This document shows, in pieces, positions 7,671 to 15,853 of a stretch of 64,000 bases of DNA (positions within the stretch are counted from its first letter, which is position 1; each line of letters starts with the position of its first letter). The notes below the pieces were generated by a model. It saw only the letters and a list, made by a program, of their open reading frames with translations. It did no database searches and was not told the DNA's origin. The stretch spans positions 1-64,000 of the forward strand of contig NZ_BAABIA010000005.1 of NCBI RefSeq assembly GCF_039542385.1, written 5' to 3'. This stretch comes from Prosthecobacter algae. GTDB taxonomy: Bacteria > Verrucomicrobiota > Verrucomicrobiia > Verrucomicrobiales > Verrucomicrobiaceae. The position numbers and the translations under genes are program-made.

Positions 7671-8930
7671 TTACAACCCAATCTGAAACCAGGCCTCGCC
7701 CTCCTCTTTGCGCAGCGGCCGCCGGTATGATTTACGGATCTCGCTTTCGCTATTCCCGCACCATTCTGCCACCTGGCTTCGGCTGTGCCCTTGAGCTAGC
7801 CGATACGAGATGTAGCTGTGCCTCAGGACATCCGCAGGCCACACCTCGATGATGCCCCGCCTCCTCGCCAGCTTGGAGAGGTACTCCCCGGCCATCGTGC
7901 CACAGATCACCTCATGCATGCGGCCGCGAGAAAAGGTTTTTGGCCGGGGATCGATGATCTTACCCCCGAGGATGGTCCTTACATTGTCCGGGATGGGCAC
8001 AAACCGCTGCCTCATCACCTTATTGGCCACCTTGGCCGCCAGCTCCACATACCCACGGTCAAAGTCCCACATGCTCGGAGACATGCGCAGGATCTCTTTG
8101 GGGCGAGGGCCTAACCAACAGGCTGTCACGAAATAGTTCAGCAGTTTCGGCTCATCTTCCCGAACCGCCTGCAGCAGCGCCGTCGCTTGAGCCACCGTCA
8201 GGATCTCGGGGATGCCTTGCGCCACACGCTCACGCTCCAAAGTCTCGCCCGGATGCTTCTCGCCCTTAGGCCAGTAGTTCCAGGCCCGGCACTTATTCAG
8301 CAGCGTTCGCCAGCAGTCTAACCGATTGTTGTGTGTTCTCGGAGCCACCGCCTTCCCGTCTGTCATGCGACGGTTCACCCACGTTCCAAGGAATGCCTCC
8401 GAGACATCGCAAACGATCATCTGCCCATAGGTCTTATTGAAAAGGCCAATCTCCTTTTCCAGCGTCTCCACTGTCTCTTGATCCCGTTTCCCGTAGCTGT
8501 CGATCAGACGATCAAACGCAAACTTAACCGTGACCCTCTCCACGGTCGCCAGGCCCGAACTCTCATAATGGGCCACCGCCCGCTCAAAGAACTGCCATCC
8601 GCCAAACTTCCGCTCCGCCGCTTCCCATTGATCTAGCAGCGCGAAAGGCGACCTATCACCGCTCACTTTTTTAAGCCTCTCAAGCAGCACATGATCCGCC
8701 GTCGTCATGATGCGGCCGCCCTGGCCAGCGCTCAGCTCACGCACCTTCTTTTCTGCGAATTCCACAGCCTTCTCGCGCTTCGCCTTCGTTGTGGACCTCG
8801 TTTTGCCGGCCTCGCTCCAGCTCACCTTCCAGTACCCGTTCCCCCGCTCATAGATATGAGCCACCGCCGCCCCGAATTTGACCTCGATGACGCCCGGCCT
8901 GCTCTCAGTGATGCCTTTTTTCTTCTTCAA
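7671..8930 (-). CDS. Tyrosine recombinase / integrase
   Basis: The 419-residue protein has an N-terminal SAM-like DNA-binding part and a C-terminal catalytic domain. The box I arginine lies in GPRPKEI (about residue 275), box II is LRHSYISY with Arg370 and His371, and the nucleophile candidate is Tyr402 in RKSYRRP. In the verrucomicrobial integrases I know, box II reads roughly WPHxxLRHS, but here it is WPADVLRHS, so the first histidine appears as Ala366. The gene starts 130 bases from the 3' end of tRNA-Ser, which is probably the attachment site. The family integrates and excises elements at tRNA 3' ends. Confidence 0.85.
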   Translation of the reverse strand: MKKKKGITESRPGVIEVKFGAAVAHIYERGNGYWKVSWSEAGKTRSTTKAKREKAVEFAEKKVRELSAGQGGRIMTTADHVLLERLKKVSGDRSPFALLDQWEAAERKFGGWQFFERAVAHYESSGLATVERVTVKFAFDRLIDSYGKRDQETVETLEKEIGLFNKTYGQMIVCDVSEAFLGTWVNRRMTDGKAVAPRTHNNRLDCWRTLLNKCRAWNYWPKGEKHPGETLERERVAQGIPEILTVAQATALLQAVREDEPKLLNYFVTACWLGPRPKEILRMSPSMWDFDRGYVELAAKVANKVMRQRFVPIPDNVRTILGGKIIDPRPKTFSRGRMHEVICGTMAGEYLSKLARRRGIIEVWPADVLRHSYISYRLAQGHSRSQVAEWCGNSESEIRKSYRRPLRKEEGEAWFQIGL

Positions 8931-9059
8931 TTTCTACACCACTTTACACCAAACTAAAGGCGCGAAAAGGCGTAAAAAGGCATCTTTTGGCAGAAATCCC
9001 CCAAACCCAAAAAAAAGCCCCGATGCCTGATTCTACAAGGCTCGAGGCGCGTTTGGGAA

Positions 9060-9149
9060 TGGCGGAAGGGGTGGGATTCGAACCCACGGTGAACTTGCGC
9101 CCACGTCTGATTTCGAGTCAGGTACTTTAGACCACTCAGCCACCCTTCC
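9060..9149 (-). tRNA. tRNA-Ser (CGA)
   Basis: On the minus strand the sequence begins GGAAGGGTGGCTGAGTGG and ends CCCTTCC-G-CCA, so the seven-pair acceptor stem closes and CCA is encoded. The anticodon loop is CTCGAAA, giving anticodon CGA. A long variable arm, typical of tRNA-Ser, follows, and the T arm carries GGTTCGAATCC. The length with CCA is 90 bases. Its 3' end faces the integrase gene. Confidence 0.93.
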
Positions 9150-9451
9150 GTGCTGCATGCAGCGACGTCATGTTAGGCAGAAGCGGAGGTTTGGCAAGAT
9201 GTGCGTGGGAGATTTTCACTTTGGAAAAAAGTGCGTGCGTTTCTCCCGCCCTGTGCCTATGCTGGTTCTGTGACCTTTTCGGCCCAGACTCTGCTTTTGC
9301 TCTCCCTGCGACTTACGCTAGGGTAGGCGGCCCGTGTTTCCTCGCCATGCTTTGCCGTCACGTCACGGCATCCCCGCCCCCGGTCATTTCAGGAAATTTC
9401 TTTCCTGCAAAGCCTGCCAATCTTGTTAAAGCTGTCTAAATCTGTCCTGTC
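9150..9451. other. Intergenic region upstream of leuA
   Basis: These 302 bases lie between tRNA-Ser and leuA. They contain one GTTAGGC motif copy at 9172. I see no T-box, leader peptide with a leucine run, or clear terminator, and no gene I would support. A promoter for leuA must lie here, but I cannot pick boxes with confidence. Confidence 0.5.
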
Positions 9452-11116
9452 ATGTTGAAGAATCCGTCCTCTAAATACCAGCCGTTTCGGCTGGTCTCTC
9501 TGCCGAATCGTCAGTGGCCCACGCGCCATCTCACCCAGGCGCCGCTGTGGTGCAGTGTGGACCTGCGCGATGGCAACCAGGCGCTGGCGGTGCCGATGAA
9601 TGTTTCCCAAAAGCTGGAGATGTTCGATGCGCTGGTGAAGTGCGGGTTTAAGGAAATCGAGGTGGGTTTCCCCTCGGCCTCGAACACGGAGTTCAATTTT
9701 AACCGACGTCTGATCGAGGAAAATCGCATCCCAGAAGATGTCACCATCCAGTGCCTGGTGCAGGCGCGGGAGGACTTGATCGAAAAAACGGTGGAGTCCC
9801 TGCTGGGGGCGAAAAAGGTGGTGATCCACATGTACAACTCCACCTCGCCGGCGCAGCGGAAGTATGTGTTTGGCAAGACGAAGGAGGAGATCATCGCCAT
9901 CGCCATCAAGGGCGCGCAGATGATCAAGGACCGTCTGCATCGCCTGGAGTCCACGGGCACGGAGGTGACGCTGCAGTATTCGCCGGAAAGCTTCAGCGCC
10001 ACGGAGGTGGAATTCGCCAAAGAGATCAGCGAAGCCGTGATGGATGTATGGCAGCCGACGCCGCAGAAGAAGATGATCCTGAACTTGCCGGACACGGTGG
10101 AGGTGGCCATGCCGAATGTGTATGCCGACCAGATCGAGTGGATCTGCACGAACATCAAAAACCGCGAGAGTTTGATCATCAGCCTGCACACGCACAATGA
10201 CCGTGGCACCGGCACCGCCGCGACGGAGCTGGGCCTGCTGGCGGGTGCGGATCGTGTGGAAGGCACGCTGTTTGGCAATGGCGAGCGCACGGGCAATCTG
10301 GACATCGTCCAGGTGGCGATGAATCTGTACATGCACGGCATCTCTCCGGGGCTGGATTTCAGCGACATGAATGGCCTGATCCGCATGTATGAGCACACCA
10401 CGGGCATGACGGTGCCACCGCGCCAGCCATATGCCGGGGAGCTGGTCTTCACCGCTTTCAGCGGCAGTCACCAGGATGCCATCAAGAAAGGGCTGACAGG
10501 TTATGAGGAGCACAAAACCATCTGGGATGTGCCTTACCTGACGATTGATCCGAACGACATCGGCCGGGAGTATCATGAGGTCATCCGCGTGAATAGCCAG
10601 AGCGGCAAGGGCGGTGTGGCTTACCTGCTGGAGAGCGAATTTGGCATCGAGCTGCCGAAGGACATGCAGCGTGAGTTCGGCCCCATCGCCAACAACTTGG
10701 TGGATACCCTGGGCCGCGAAGTGAAGGCGGCGGAACTGCGCGCGATGTTCTGGAAGGAATACATCGAACGCGAGACACCTTTCTCCCTGCACCACTTCCA
10801 TGCCGATGGCGTGGACGGTGTGTTTACCTGCCGCAGCAGCTTGGTGAAAAATGGGCAGGAGATCGGCATCACGGGCACGGGCAATGGCCCCATCGCGGCC
10901 TTTGTCCAGGCGCTGATCCAGGACGGGGGCGCGCAGCCATTTGAGGTGGTCTCCTACCGCGAACAGAGCCTGGAGGCAGGCTCCGAAGCCAACGCCATTT
11001 CCTACATCCAGATCAAGCTGAAGGACGGCAAAACCGTCTGGGGTGCGGGGGTGGATACGAACATCGAGCTGGCCTCCATCAAGGCCGTGATCAGCGCGGT
11101 GAATCGCGCTTCCTGA
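9452..11116 (+). CDS. leuA: 2-isopropylmalate synthase
   Basis: This enzyme condenses acetyl-CoA with 2-oxoisovalerate, the first committed step of leucine synthesis. The 554-residue length and the start SSKYQPFRLVSLPNRQWPTR identify the longer class of LeuA. The catalytic TIM barrel has the DLRDGNQAL signature (about residues 38-46) and the metal-binding HTHNDRGTGTAATELG. The C-terminal regulatory domain (about 430-554), where leucine normally binds, is present. It is a single gene here; no other leu gene is in the window. By eye it contains no TTA or CTA leucine codon, a useful contrast with the dispersed motif. Confidence 0.95.
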   Translation: MLKNPSSKYQPFRLVSLPNRQWPTRHLTQAPLWCSVDLRDGNQALAVPMNVSQKLEMFDALVKCGFKEIEVGFPSASNTEFNFNRRLIEENRIPEDVTIQCLVQAREDLIEKTVESLLGAKKVVIHMYNSTSPAQRKYVFGKTKEEIIAIAIKGAQMIKDRLHRLESTGTEVTLQYSPESFSATEVEFAKEISEAVMDVWQPTPQKKMILNLPDTVEVAMPNVYADQIEWICTNIKNRESLIISLHTHNDRGTGTAATELGLLAGADRVEGTLFGNGERTGNLDIVQVAMNLYMHGISPGLDFSDMNGLIRMYEHTTGMTVPPRQPYAGELVFTAFSGSHQDAIKKGLTGYEEHKTIWDVPYLTIDPNDIGREYHEVIRVNSQSGKGGVAYLLESEFGIELPKDMQREFGPIANNLVDTLGREVKAAELRAMFWKEYIERETPFSLHHFHADGVDGVFTCRSSLVKNGQEIGITGTGNGPIAAFVQALIQDGGAQPFEVVSYREQSLEAGSEANAISYIQIKLKDGKTVWGAGVDTNIELASIKAVISAVNRAS

Positions 11117-11185
11117 AAACCAAAAAGTGAACTTCCTGGCATCATGCGGCTTGATCTTAGGCCGCCTGTTGCCAGGGTAGCGGCC

Positions 11186-11545
11186 ATGACTCAACCCCAA
11201 CGCGAAGCCCTGTTCGACCTCCTTGCTCTCTCGATCTATGCCGATGCGCATATCTCGCTGGTGGAAGAAGACCTCATTCAGTCGGCCTTCGTCTCCAAAG
11301 GCTGGAAGTCTGAATACCCCAAGAGCCTTTTCATCGAAGAGTCCTTCGCCCGCGCCCGTGAAGTGGCGGAAAGCGACGACACCGTGATGGATTACCTCAC
11401 GGAACGCTCCGCCGTCTTCACCACCAAGACCGCGCAGGCCGAGGTGCTGGGCATCGTCAAAAATCTGCTGGAGCGCGATGGCATGACGGCAGATGAAAAC
11501 GAGTTTTTCAATCTACTGATCCAGGCGATGCCAAAGGCCAAGTAG
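11186..11545 (+). CDS. TerB-like protein
   Basis: I use the start at 11186 (MTQPQREALFDLL), 119 residues; an upstream ATG at 11144 is possible. The helical sequence has the TerB pattern, with LLALSIYADAHISLVEED near the start, and DGMTADENEFFNLL near the end. TerB-like domains are all-helical, metal-coordinating, and found in tellurite-resistance and envelope-stress settings, but many stand-alone members have no known role. It follows leuA by about 70 bases on the same strand and may share its transcript. Confidence 0.65.
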   Translation: MTQPQREALFDLLALSIYADAHISLVEEDLIQSAFVSKGWKSEYPKSLFIEESFARAREVAESDDTVMDYLTERSAVFTTKTAQAEVLGIVKNLLERDGMTADENEFFNLLIQAMPKAK

Positions 11546-11602
11546 TGATACTTCCGTGACGGCTGTGCAGGGGAGGGCAAAGAGTTTCCCAATCCCTGCC
11601 GT

Positions 11603-13129
11603 ATGGCTGTCATGGACAGGCGCGACTTTCTCAAAACCAGCACGGCAGCCGCTCTCGGGGCACAGGTTTTTACCGCTCCAGCGGCGCATTCGGCCAGCCC
11701 CAGCGCCCGGCAGCCGGACCTCATCAAAACAGAAAATGCCAAACCGGGTGCGAGCTACCAGCTCACCCGCATGCGGCCAGATGGCGCGAAGTCTTTCCGC
11801 TCGTCCGTCATTGAGGGCTACTGCTCCCGCCAGTCCGCGAAGGCGGGGGAAACGCTGGAGATCTTCGTCAGCACCGCGCCCGTGGCCCGGTTCCAGATCG
11901 AGGTCTTCCGCATGGGTTATTATGATGGCGTGGGCGCCCGGCTCATGGCCACTCTGGGCCCCTTTGAGGGCAAGACCCAGCCCGTACCCGCCATGGCAGA
12001 GCAGCGCCTGCGCGAGTGTTCTTGGGAGGCCACCACCACGCTGACCATCCCCGCAGACTGGCCCAGCGGCGTGTATCTGGGCCGTTTGTCCACCCTGCCT
12101 GCACAGGCGGAGGAGCCCTACTGGCAGAGCTACGTCATCTTCATCGTCGCGGATGATCGCCCGGCCGACATCCTCTTTCAATGCAGCGACAATACCTGGC
12201 AAGCCTACAATCGCTGGCCAGAAAATGAGTCTCTCTATACCGATCCCCGCGCTGCCCACGCCCCCGGTGTCAGTGTGAGCTTTGACCGCCCATATGGGAA
12301 GTATGTGCAGATCCTGGATCACCCCTTGAGCATGGGCAGTGGCGAGTTTCTGCTGTGGGAGTACCCGCTGTGCTACTGGCTGGAAAAGGAGGGGTACGAT
12401 GTCACCTACTGCTCCAACGTGGACAACCTGGACGCCGCTAACCTCAAGCGTTGCAAAACGATGATCAGCATCGGCCACGATGAATACTGGGACCTGCGCC
12501 AGTATGACTATGTGAAGCAGGCCATCGCAGACGGGCTGAACGTGCTGTGGCTTTCCGCCAACGACGTGTACATGGTCACCCCCTTCACGCCAAATGGCCA
12601 AGGGCAGCCGAATCGCCGACTAACCCGCGAGACCTGCTTTGGCGAATTTCGCGAAGAAGAAAAAGAGGCCTATTCCAAGGTGCTCGGCCCCTTTGAAAAG
12701 ACCGGTCCAGATGAGCGCGACATCATCGGCGCACGCACCATCGTGCCCTTCAATGGCGGCGGCGACTGGACCTGCACGAAGCCTGACCACTGGCTCTTTG
12801 CAGGCACCGGCATGAAGCAGGGCGACAGCATCCCCGGCCTGGTGGGGTGGGAATTTCATGGCGAGCCCGATCTGCAACGCCCCAGCCTGGAGGTGGTGGC
12901 CGAGGGCAACGTCTGGGCCGGCGGCACGCGCCTGGGCAGGTACGCAGCAACGATCTTTGAAGGACCAAAGAAGAACTTCGTCTTCAATGCCAGCACCATC
13001 TTCTGGAGCCAAGGCCTCAGCACCCCACCCGGCCACATCATTCCCTGGAGCCATTTTTCCCGCCCGCACGGGCCGGATGAGCGCGTGCAGCGCATCACGC
13101 GGAATCTGCTGCAGCGCAGCTTGGCGTGA
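11603..13129 (+). CDS. Tat-exported N,N-dimethylformamidase large-subunit-like protein
   Basis: The 508-residue product begins with a twin-arginine signal (MDRRDFLKTSTAAALGAQ). The rest matches the C-terminal domain type of the N,N-dimethylformamidase large subunit: a beta-rich module (about residues 45-180, with EVFRMGYYDGVGARL) and then a domain with YCSNVDNLD and ISIGHDEYWDLRQYD (about 290-340). The true enzyme hydrolyses dimethylformamide and needs a small subunit, which is not found next to this gene. Export and single-chain form suggest another amide or carbohydrate-linked substrate. The function is therefore named by similarity only. The next start at 11612 (MDRRDF) is equally plausible. 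Confidence 0.7.
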   Translation: MAVMDRRDFLKTSTAAALGAQVFTAPAAHSASPSARQPDLIKTENAKPGASYQLTRMRPDGAKSFRSSVIEGYCSRQSAKAGETLEIFVSTAPVARFQIEVFRMGYYDGVGARLMATLGPFEGKTQPVPAMAEQRLRECSWEATTTLTIPADWPSGVYLGRLSTLPAQAEEPYWQSYVIFIVADDRPADILFQCSDNTWQAYNRWPENESLYTDPRAAHAPGVSVSFDRPYGKYVQILDHPLSMGSGEFLLWEYPLCYWLEKEGYDVTYCSNVDNLDAANLKRCKTMISIGHDEYWDLRQYDYVKQAIADGLNVLWLSANDVYMVTPFTPNGQGQPNRRLTRETCFGEFREEEKEAYSKVLGPFEKTGPDERDIIGARTIVPFNGGGDWTCTKPDHWLFAGTGMKQGDSIPGLVGWEFHGEPDLQRPSLEVVAEGNVWAGGTRLGRYAATIFEGPKKNFVFNASTIFWSQGLSTPPGHIIPWSHFSRPHGPDERVQRITRNLLQRSLA

Positions 13130-13346
13130 GGGCGGCGAAGGCGGAATCTGTGGAAAAAAGAGGCTTGGTAAAATGGGAGGCTGCTCTCGTCATCTTTCGC
13201 CTCACCTCCTTTTTTGTTATGCTCTGGGTCTATCGTCGTGAATGCATGCGAGCCGTAATGGGTGAGTTTCGGCCTAACGAGAAAGATGGAGGCCGACTTC
13301 GGTCACGCTGAAGAAGTAACGCATCGGATCACAGGTGGGGTCTGGG

Positions 13347-13360
13347 CGAGCTAAAGCTCG
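13347..13360. repeat. Short hairpin CGAGCT-AA-AGCTCG
   Basis: Two six-base arms surround an AA loop. It lies between the two facing GCCTAAC-type motifs. It may be part of a dispersed palindromic repeat; no function is shown. Confidence 0.6.
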
Positions 13361-13545
13361 GGCTACTTTGGCTGCGCCTCGGTTGCGACTCTTTTTGTTA
13401 GGCGCGTCCATTTCCGATTGGGCAATGGGTGTGGCGCAGGCGACTTCAGAAGTCCCGAAGTGACGAGACAACAAAGCCCAGGGCCAGCCTGGGAACCAGG
13501 CGCAGCCCTGGGGAATAGGACGGGCGGTATTCTCCCATGCCATCG

Positions 13546-13607
13546 AGCCCTGAAAGGGCGGGAGAGGAGAAGGTGGTGCGGCCATACTGCCTCGCCCTTT
13601 CAGGGCT
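13546..13607. repeat. Perfect 15-bp inverted repeat, 32-base spacer
   Basis: AGCCCTGAAAGGGCG at 13546-13560 returns as its exact complement at 13593-13607. Each arm also folds on itself (GCCCT-GAA-AGGGC), so two small hairpins or one long one can form. There is no T-run, so this is more like a repetitive extragenic palindrome than a terminator. Confidence 0.8.
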
Positions 13608-13637
13608 TGGGGAGGGAGACGATTTTCTCTTGGGAGT

Positions 13638-13674
13638 CCCAGGGCTTCGCTCGCTAAGGCTCGCTGACCCTGGG
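13638..13674. repeat. Inverted repeat CCCAGGG / CCCTGGG
   Basis: CCCAGGG at 13638-13644 pairs with CCCTGGG at 13668-13674. The loop carries CTTCGCTCGCTAAGGCTCG, itself made of near-repeated CGCTCGCT and GGCTCGCT pieces. Confidence 0.6.
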
Positions 13675-13806
13675 CTGGGTTGTCCCGCCCCGCTGGGGCT
13701 GGGGGAAGAGTGGGTTGAGGGTGTCAGGAGTAACGAATTGGTAATAGATCACAAAAAATCTCCACCTGCCGTTGACCGAGTCGCTCCGTTGTTGGATTGA
13801 GAGGTC

Positions 13807-14133
13807 ATGTGGTCCTACCTGAAAACGTGGCTCCTGCAGCGACGCCTTTCTAAAGCCCAGCAACGCCTGATTGAGGTGCTGGAGCAGACGAAACTCTACA
13901 TCGCACAATCCGAGGAGTCCATCTACTCCCCTTTTACCCCCACGGAGATCGCGAGCGATTTAACAAAGGCGATTGAAAGCCTGAAAGGGGGTCATTCCAT
14001 CGACACAAGTTTGCTTCAAATGCATTTTGCACCCGCGAGCTCGATCCAGGAAACAGCCCTGAATGCTGGATGGGTGGACCCCTATTTAGATCTTTCCCGC
14101 CAGTTTGATGAATTGATTGAAGCGGTATCGTAA
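13807..14133 (+). CDS. Hypothetical protein, first of four-gene cluster
   Basis: The 108-residue product has a basic helical start (WSYLKTWLLQRRLSKAQQRL) and then an acidic, mostly helical body, with no signal peptide or clear membrane segment. I do not recognise it. It starts after a long palindromic gap and is followed 49 bases later by another unknown gene on the same strand. Its codon choice (TTT, ATT, GAA) looks more A+T-rich than in leuA or gcvP, which hints at separate ancestry. Confidence 0.5.
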   Translation: MWSYLKTWLLQRRLSKAQQRLIEVLEQTKLYIAQSEESIYSPFTPTEIASDLTKAIESLKGGHSIDTSLLQMHFAPASSIQETALNAGWVDPYLDLSRQFDELIEAVS

Positions 14134-14182
14134 CTGACACTGAAGGGCTAGGGATGCGGCGTTGAAAAGCATCCTGTTCTGA

Positions 14183-14704
14183 ATGCGATCATCCATGAAT
14201 TGCCTAACCGAAAATGAGATTTCGCACTGGTTGCGAGAGCGCGGTATCACGGAGGACCCTTATCACCAAGTTCCCCCAACGAGTTTTTATCTTCAGTTTT
14301 TCACGCCGCCAAATCAGTCTGCGGGTTCTTTTTTCCGGCAGTATTGGGACCGCATCATCGGTTGCGAAGCAGCGCTCGTTCACATCACGGACTGGGGGCT
14401 TTATACGAAGAGTGAAATGATTCCCATCATGGGCATTCGTGCCCTGCACTCCGAGACGCGTTGGCTCATTGATGCGCCGGGTCATCTTCTAGAAACCCAC
14501 GAGTCTGAGACGGTCATTTCACTGATGACCCTCACGACTTTTTTCGCCTGGTCCTCTTATTTGTATAGCCCATTGGGCCATTCGATCCTCTACAACTGGG
14601 AGGGAGATATTTTTGATTTTTGGACGGACGATGCTGCGAAGATGGAGATGATGAAGGGACTGCTCGTGGACTTCAACCTGCGAGAAACAACGGAAGCCAA
14701 GTAA
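14183..14704 (+). CDS. Hypothetical protein, second of four-gene cluster
   Basis: The 173-residue product is rich in aromatic residues (PTSFYLQFFTPPNQSAGSFF and the YWD that follows, WEGDIFDFWTD) and has no signal peptide. The start is uncertain: ATG at 14183 or at 14195 (MNCLTENEISHWL); neither has a clear ribosome site. The fold looks mixed alpha/beta, and the sequence style is like that of many small immunity or immunity-like proteins. No named family is claimed, and no toxin gene is visible. A GCCTAAC motif copy falls inside codons 7-9, using CTA for leucine. Confidence 0.55.
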   Translation: MRSSMNCLTENEISHWLRERGITEDPYHQVPPTSFYLQFFTPPNQSAGSFFRQYWDRIIGCEAALVHITDWGLYTKSEMIPIMGIRALHSETRWLIDAPGHLLETHESETVISLMTLTTFFAWSSYLYSPLGHSILYNWEGDIFDFWTDDAAKMEMMKGLLVDFNLRETTEAK

Positions 14705-14722
14705 GGAGGATATTTTCACATC

Positions 14723-15130
14723 ATGACGAGCGAAGAAGCCTTGCAGAAATTCGGTTTGCCCGCAGCGCCGGAAGATCGGGATGAAATTCGACGGCTCCTT
14801 GCTTTGGAGATTGAGCGTGAGCGCCAAGGAGAAAGCGGAGAAGAAATGCTGCGGACGTTGTGTCTTCAGCTCTTCAGTTTAGGGTATCCTGAAGATGCGC
14901 TTCTCATCTGGGAGGCCAAACAGTCCAGCTTCAATGCTGGCTATGGCCTCGACATTCAGTTTGTTTGCGGTGCCGGATTGACGGTTACTAAGGATTATCT
15001 TTCTCAATCTAGCGTGCTGGAGTCATCGGCCATCTTACAGTATTTGGCGGCATGCGACCAAGCTGGAGATTTTGCCAAGTGGACACCGCAGGTGACGATT
15101 GAGCACTATCGCAGTTATTACGGCCTTTGA
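14723..15130 (+). CDS. Hypothetical protein, third of four-gene cluster
   Basis: The 135-residue protein starts after an excellent ribosome-binding site (TAAGGAGGA), so the start is well supported. It is helical and acidic in the first half. The second half has YPEDALLIWEAKQSSFNAGY, then DIQFVCGAGLTVTKDYL and a final EHYRSYYGL. I have the impression that proteins of this pattern are widespread unnamed hypotheticals, but I cannot name a family. It is 18 bases downstream of the previous gene, so they are probably co-translated from one message. Confidence 0.6.
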   Translation: MTSEEALQKFGLPAAPEDRDEIRRLLALEIERERQGESGEEMLRTLCLQLFSLGYPEDALLIWEAKQSSFNAGYGLDIQFVCGAGLTVTKDYLSQSSVLESSAILQYLAACDQAGDFAKWTPQVTIEHYRSYYGL

Positions 15131-15151
15131 TCTTTCTTCCCATCCATCTCC

Positions 15152-15694
15152 ATGATCCGTCAAATCTCAGAAAGCGAGTTTACAGGGCCGCGTTTGACGG
15201 AGGGAGCTTGTTTGTTTCGTACACCTGAGTCGCTGGAGATCGGGCAAACAATTGAGTGGGAGCCGGAAGTCGAAGATGGGCTGGGACCTGGGAAGTTTGC
15301 TGTGTTTGTGAGCCCTGGCGGATTGATTTTTTCACTTCAACTTTATGAGTTATCCCCACGGAAGGATCTCATGACTCTTTATGTGAGGCCGGGGGACCTT
15401 GGGTTGCATGTGGACCAGGCCTTGATCGAACTCTGTCTAACCAGTGCAGATCTTGGCTGGCTAGCAGATGGGGCCCGACTCCCTCCCGCCCGATTGATCC
15501 GCCAAGATGACAATGGCGTGCAGTTTCATGTGGGGGACTACCCCTGCCACGCGGATGCGGAGGCCACCCGCAGGCAGTTGATGGCTGGGCATCATAAGCA
15601 GGCGTATTTTATCGAGCCGATCTTAGAAGGTGGGCCGACCCTGCTCTTTCCAGCAGATTATAGTGGGCCTCCTTCGATAATTCCCGCGCCATGA
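15152..15694 (+). CDS. Hypothetical protein, fourth of four-gene cluster
   Basis: The 180-residue product has no signal peptide or membrane segment. It looks beta-rich in the middle (GKFAVFVSPGGLIFSLQLYE, about residues 50-70) and has two tryptophan- or aspartate-containing loops. I recognise no family. It starts 21 bases after the previous stop codon, on the same strand, and ends the cluster; the next gene is gcvP, 159 bases on. Confidence 0.55.
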   Translation: MIRQISESEFTGPRLTEGACLFRTPESLEIGQTIEWEPEVEDGLGPGKFAVFVSPGGLIFSLQLYELSPRKDLMTLYVRPGDLGLHVDQALIELCLTSADLGWLADGARLPPARLIRQDDNGVQFHVGDYPCHADAEATRRQLMAGHHKQAYFIEPILEGGPTLLFPADYSGPPSIIPAP

Positions 15695-15853
15695 CAACTG
15701 GGCATGAGGTTTTAATCGCTCGCTTGGTGCTCAATGAAAGCAACGATCTCCAGAGAAATTCCATCACTTTCTCCCTCCGTTCGTGAAATCTCTAGCGTGG
15801 GGGTGAAGCACTGATTGCATCCGGGGAAATCCCGGCTCCACTGATCTTGCGAA

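Larger units (their letters stand above)
1..9060. mobile_element. Integrated phage-like element, right end, at tRNA-Ser
   Basis: A tyrosine recombinase gene sits 130 bases from the 3' end of a tRNA-Ser gene, and the genes to its left are phage-like: a Bro-N antirepressor, small DNA-binding regulators, a long tail-fibre-like protein and a holin-like protein. This is the usual layout of an element integrated into a tRNA 3' end. I found no second copy of the tRNA 3' end in the window, so the left attachment site should lie before base 1. No capsid, terminase or portal gene is visible here, so whether this is a full prophage, a remnant or a satellite is open. Confidence 0.7.
13130..13806. other. 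Palindrome-rich intergenic region
   Basis: This 677-base gap holds no gene I would support. It contains two GCCTAAC-type motifs facing each other (13272 and 13397), a short GAGCTAAAGCTC hairpin, a 15-base inverted repeat and a second inverted repeat around 13638-13674. Text such as CTTCGCTCGCTAAGGCTCG looks like repeated intergenic palindromes seen in related phyla. The region separates the dimethylformamidase-like gene from four unknown genes. Confidence 0.65.

Noticed and set aside
9389-11251. Long minus-strand open frame across leuA
   Set aside because: It is antisense to an unmistakable leuA and has no protein family. Long antisense frames are expected in G+C-rich genes.
13126-13311. Small open frame after the dimethylformamidase-like gene
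   Set aside because: It has no ribosome site or conserved pattern and overlaps palindromic DNA.
13272-13403. An integron attC site formed by the facing GCCTAAC and GTTAGGC copies
   Set aside because: The spacing (132 bases) fits, but the arms pair poorly beyond the core, no integron integrase is seen, and the same core recurs singly all over the window, including inside genes.
15695-15853. Glycine riboswitch upstream of gcvP
   Set aside because: I see none of the conserved tandem aptamer elements in this 159-base leader.
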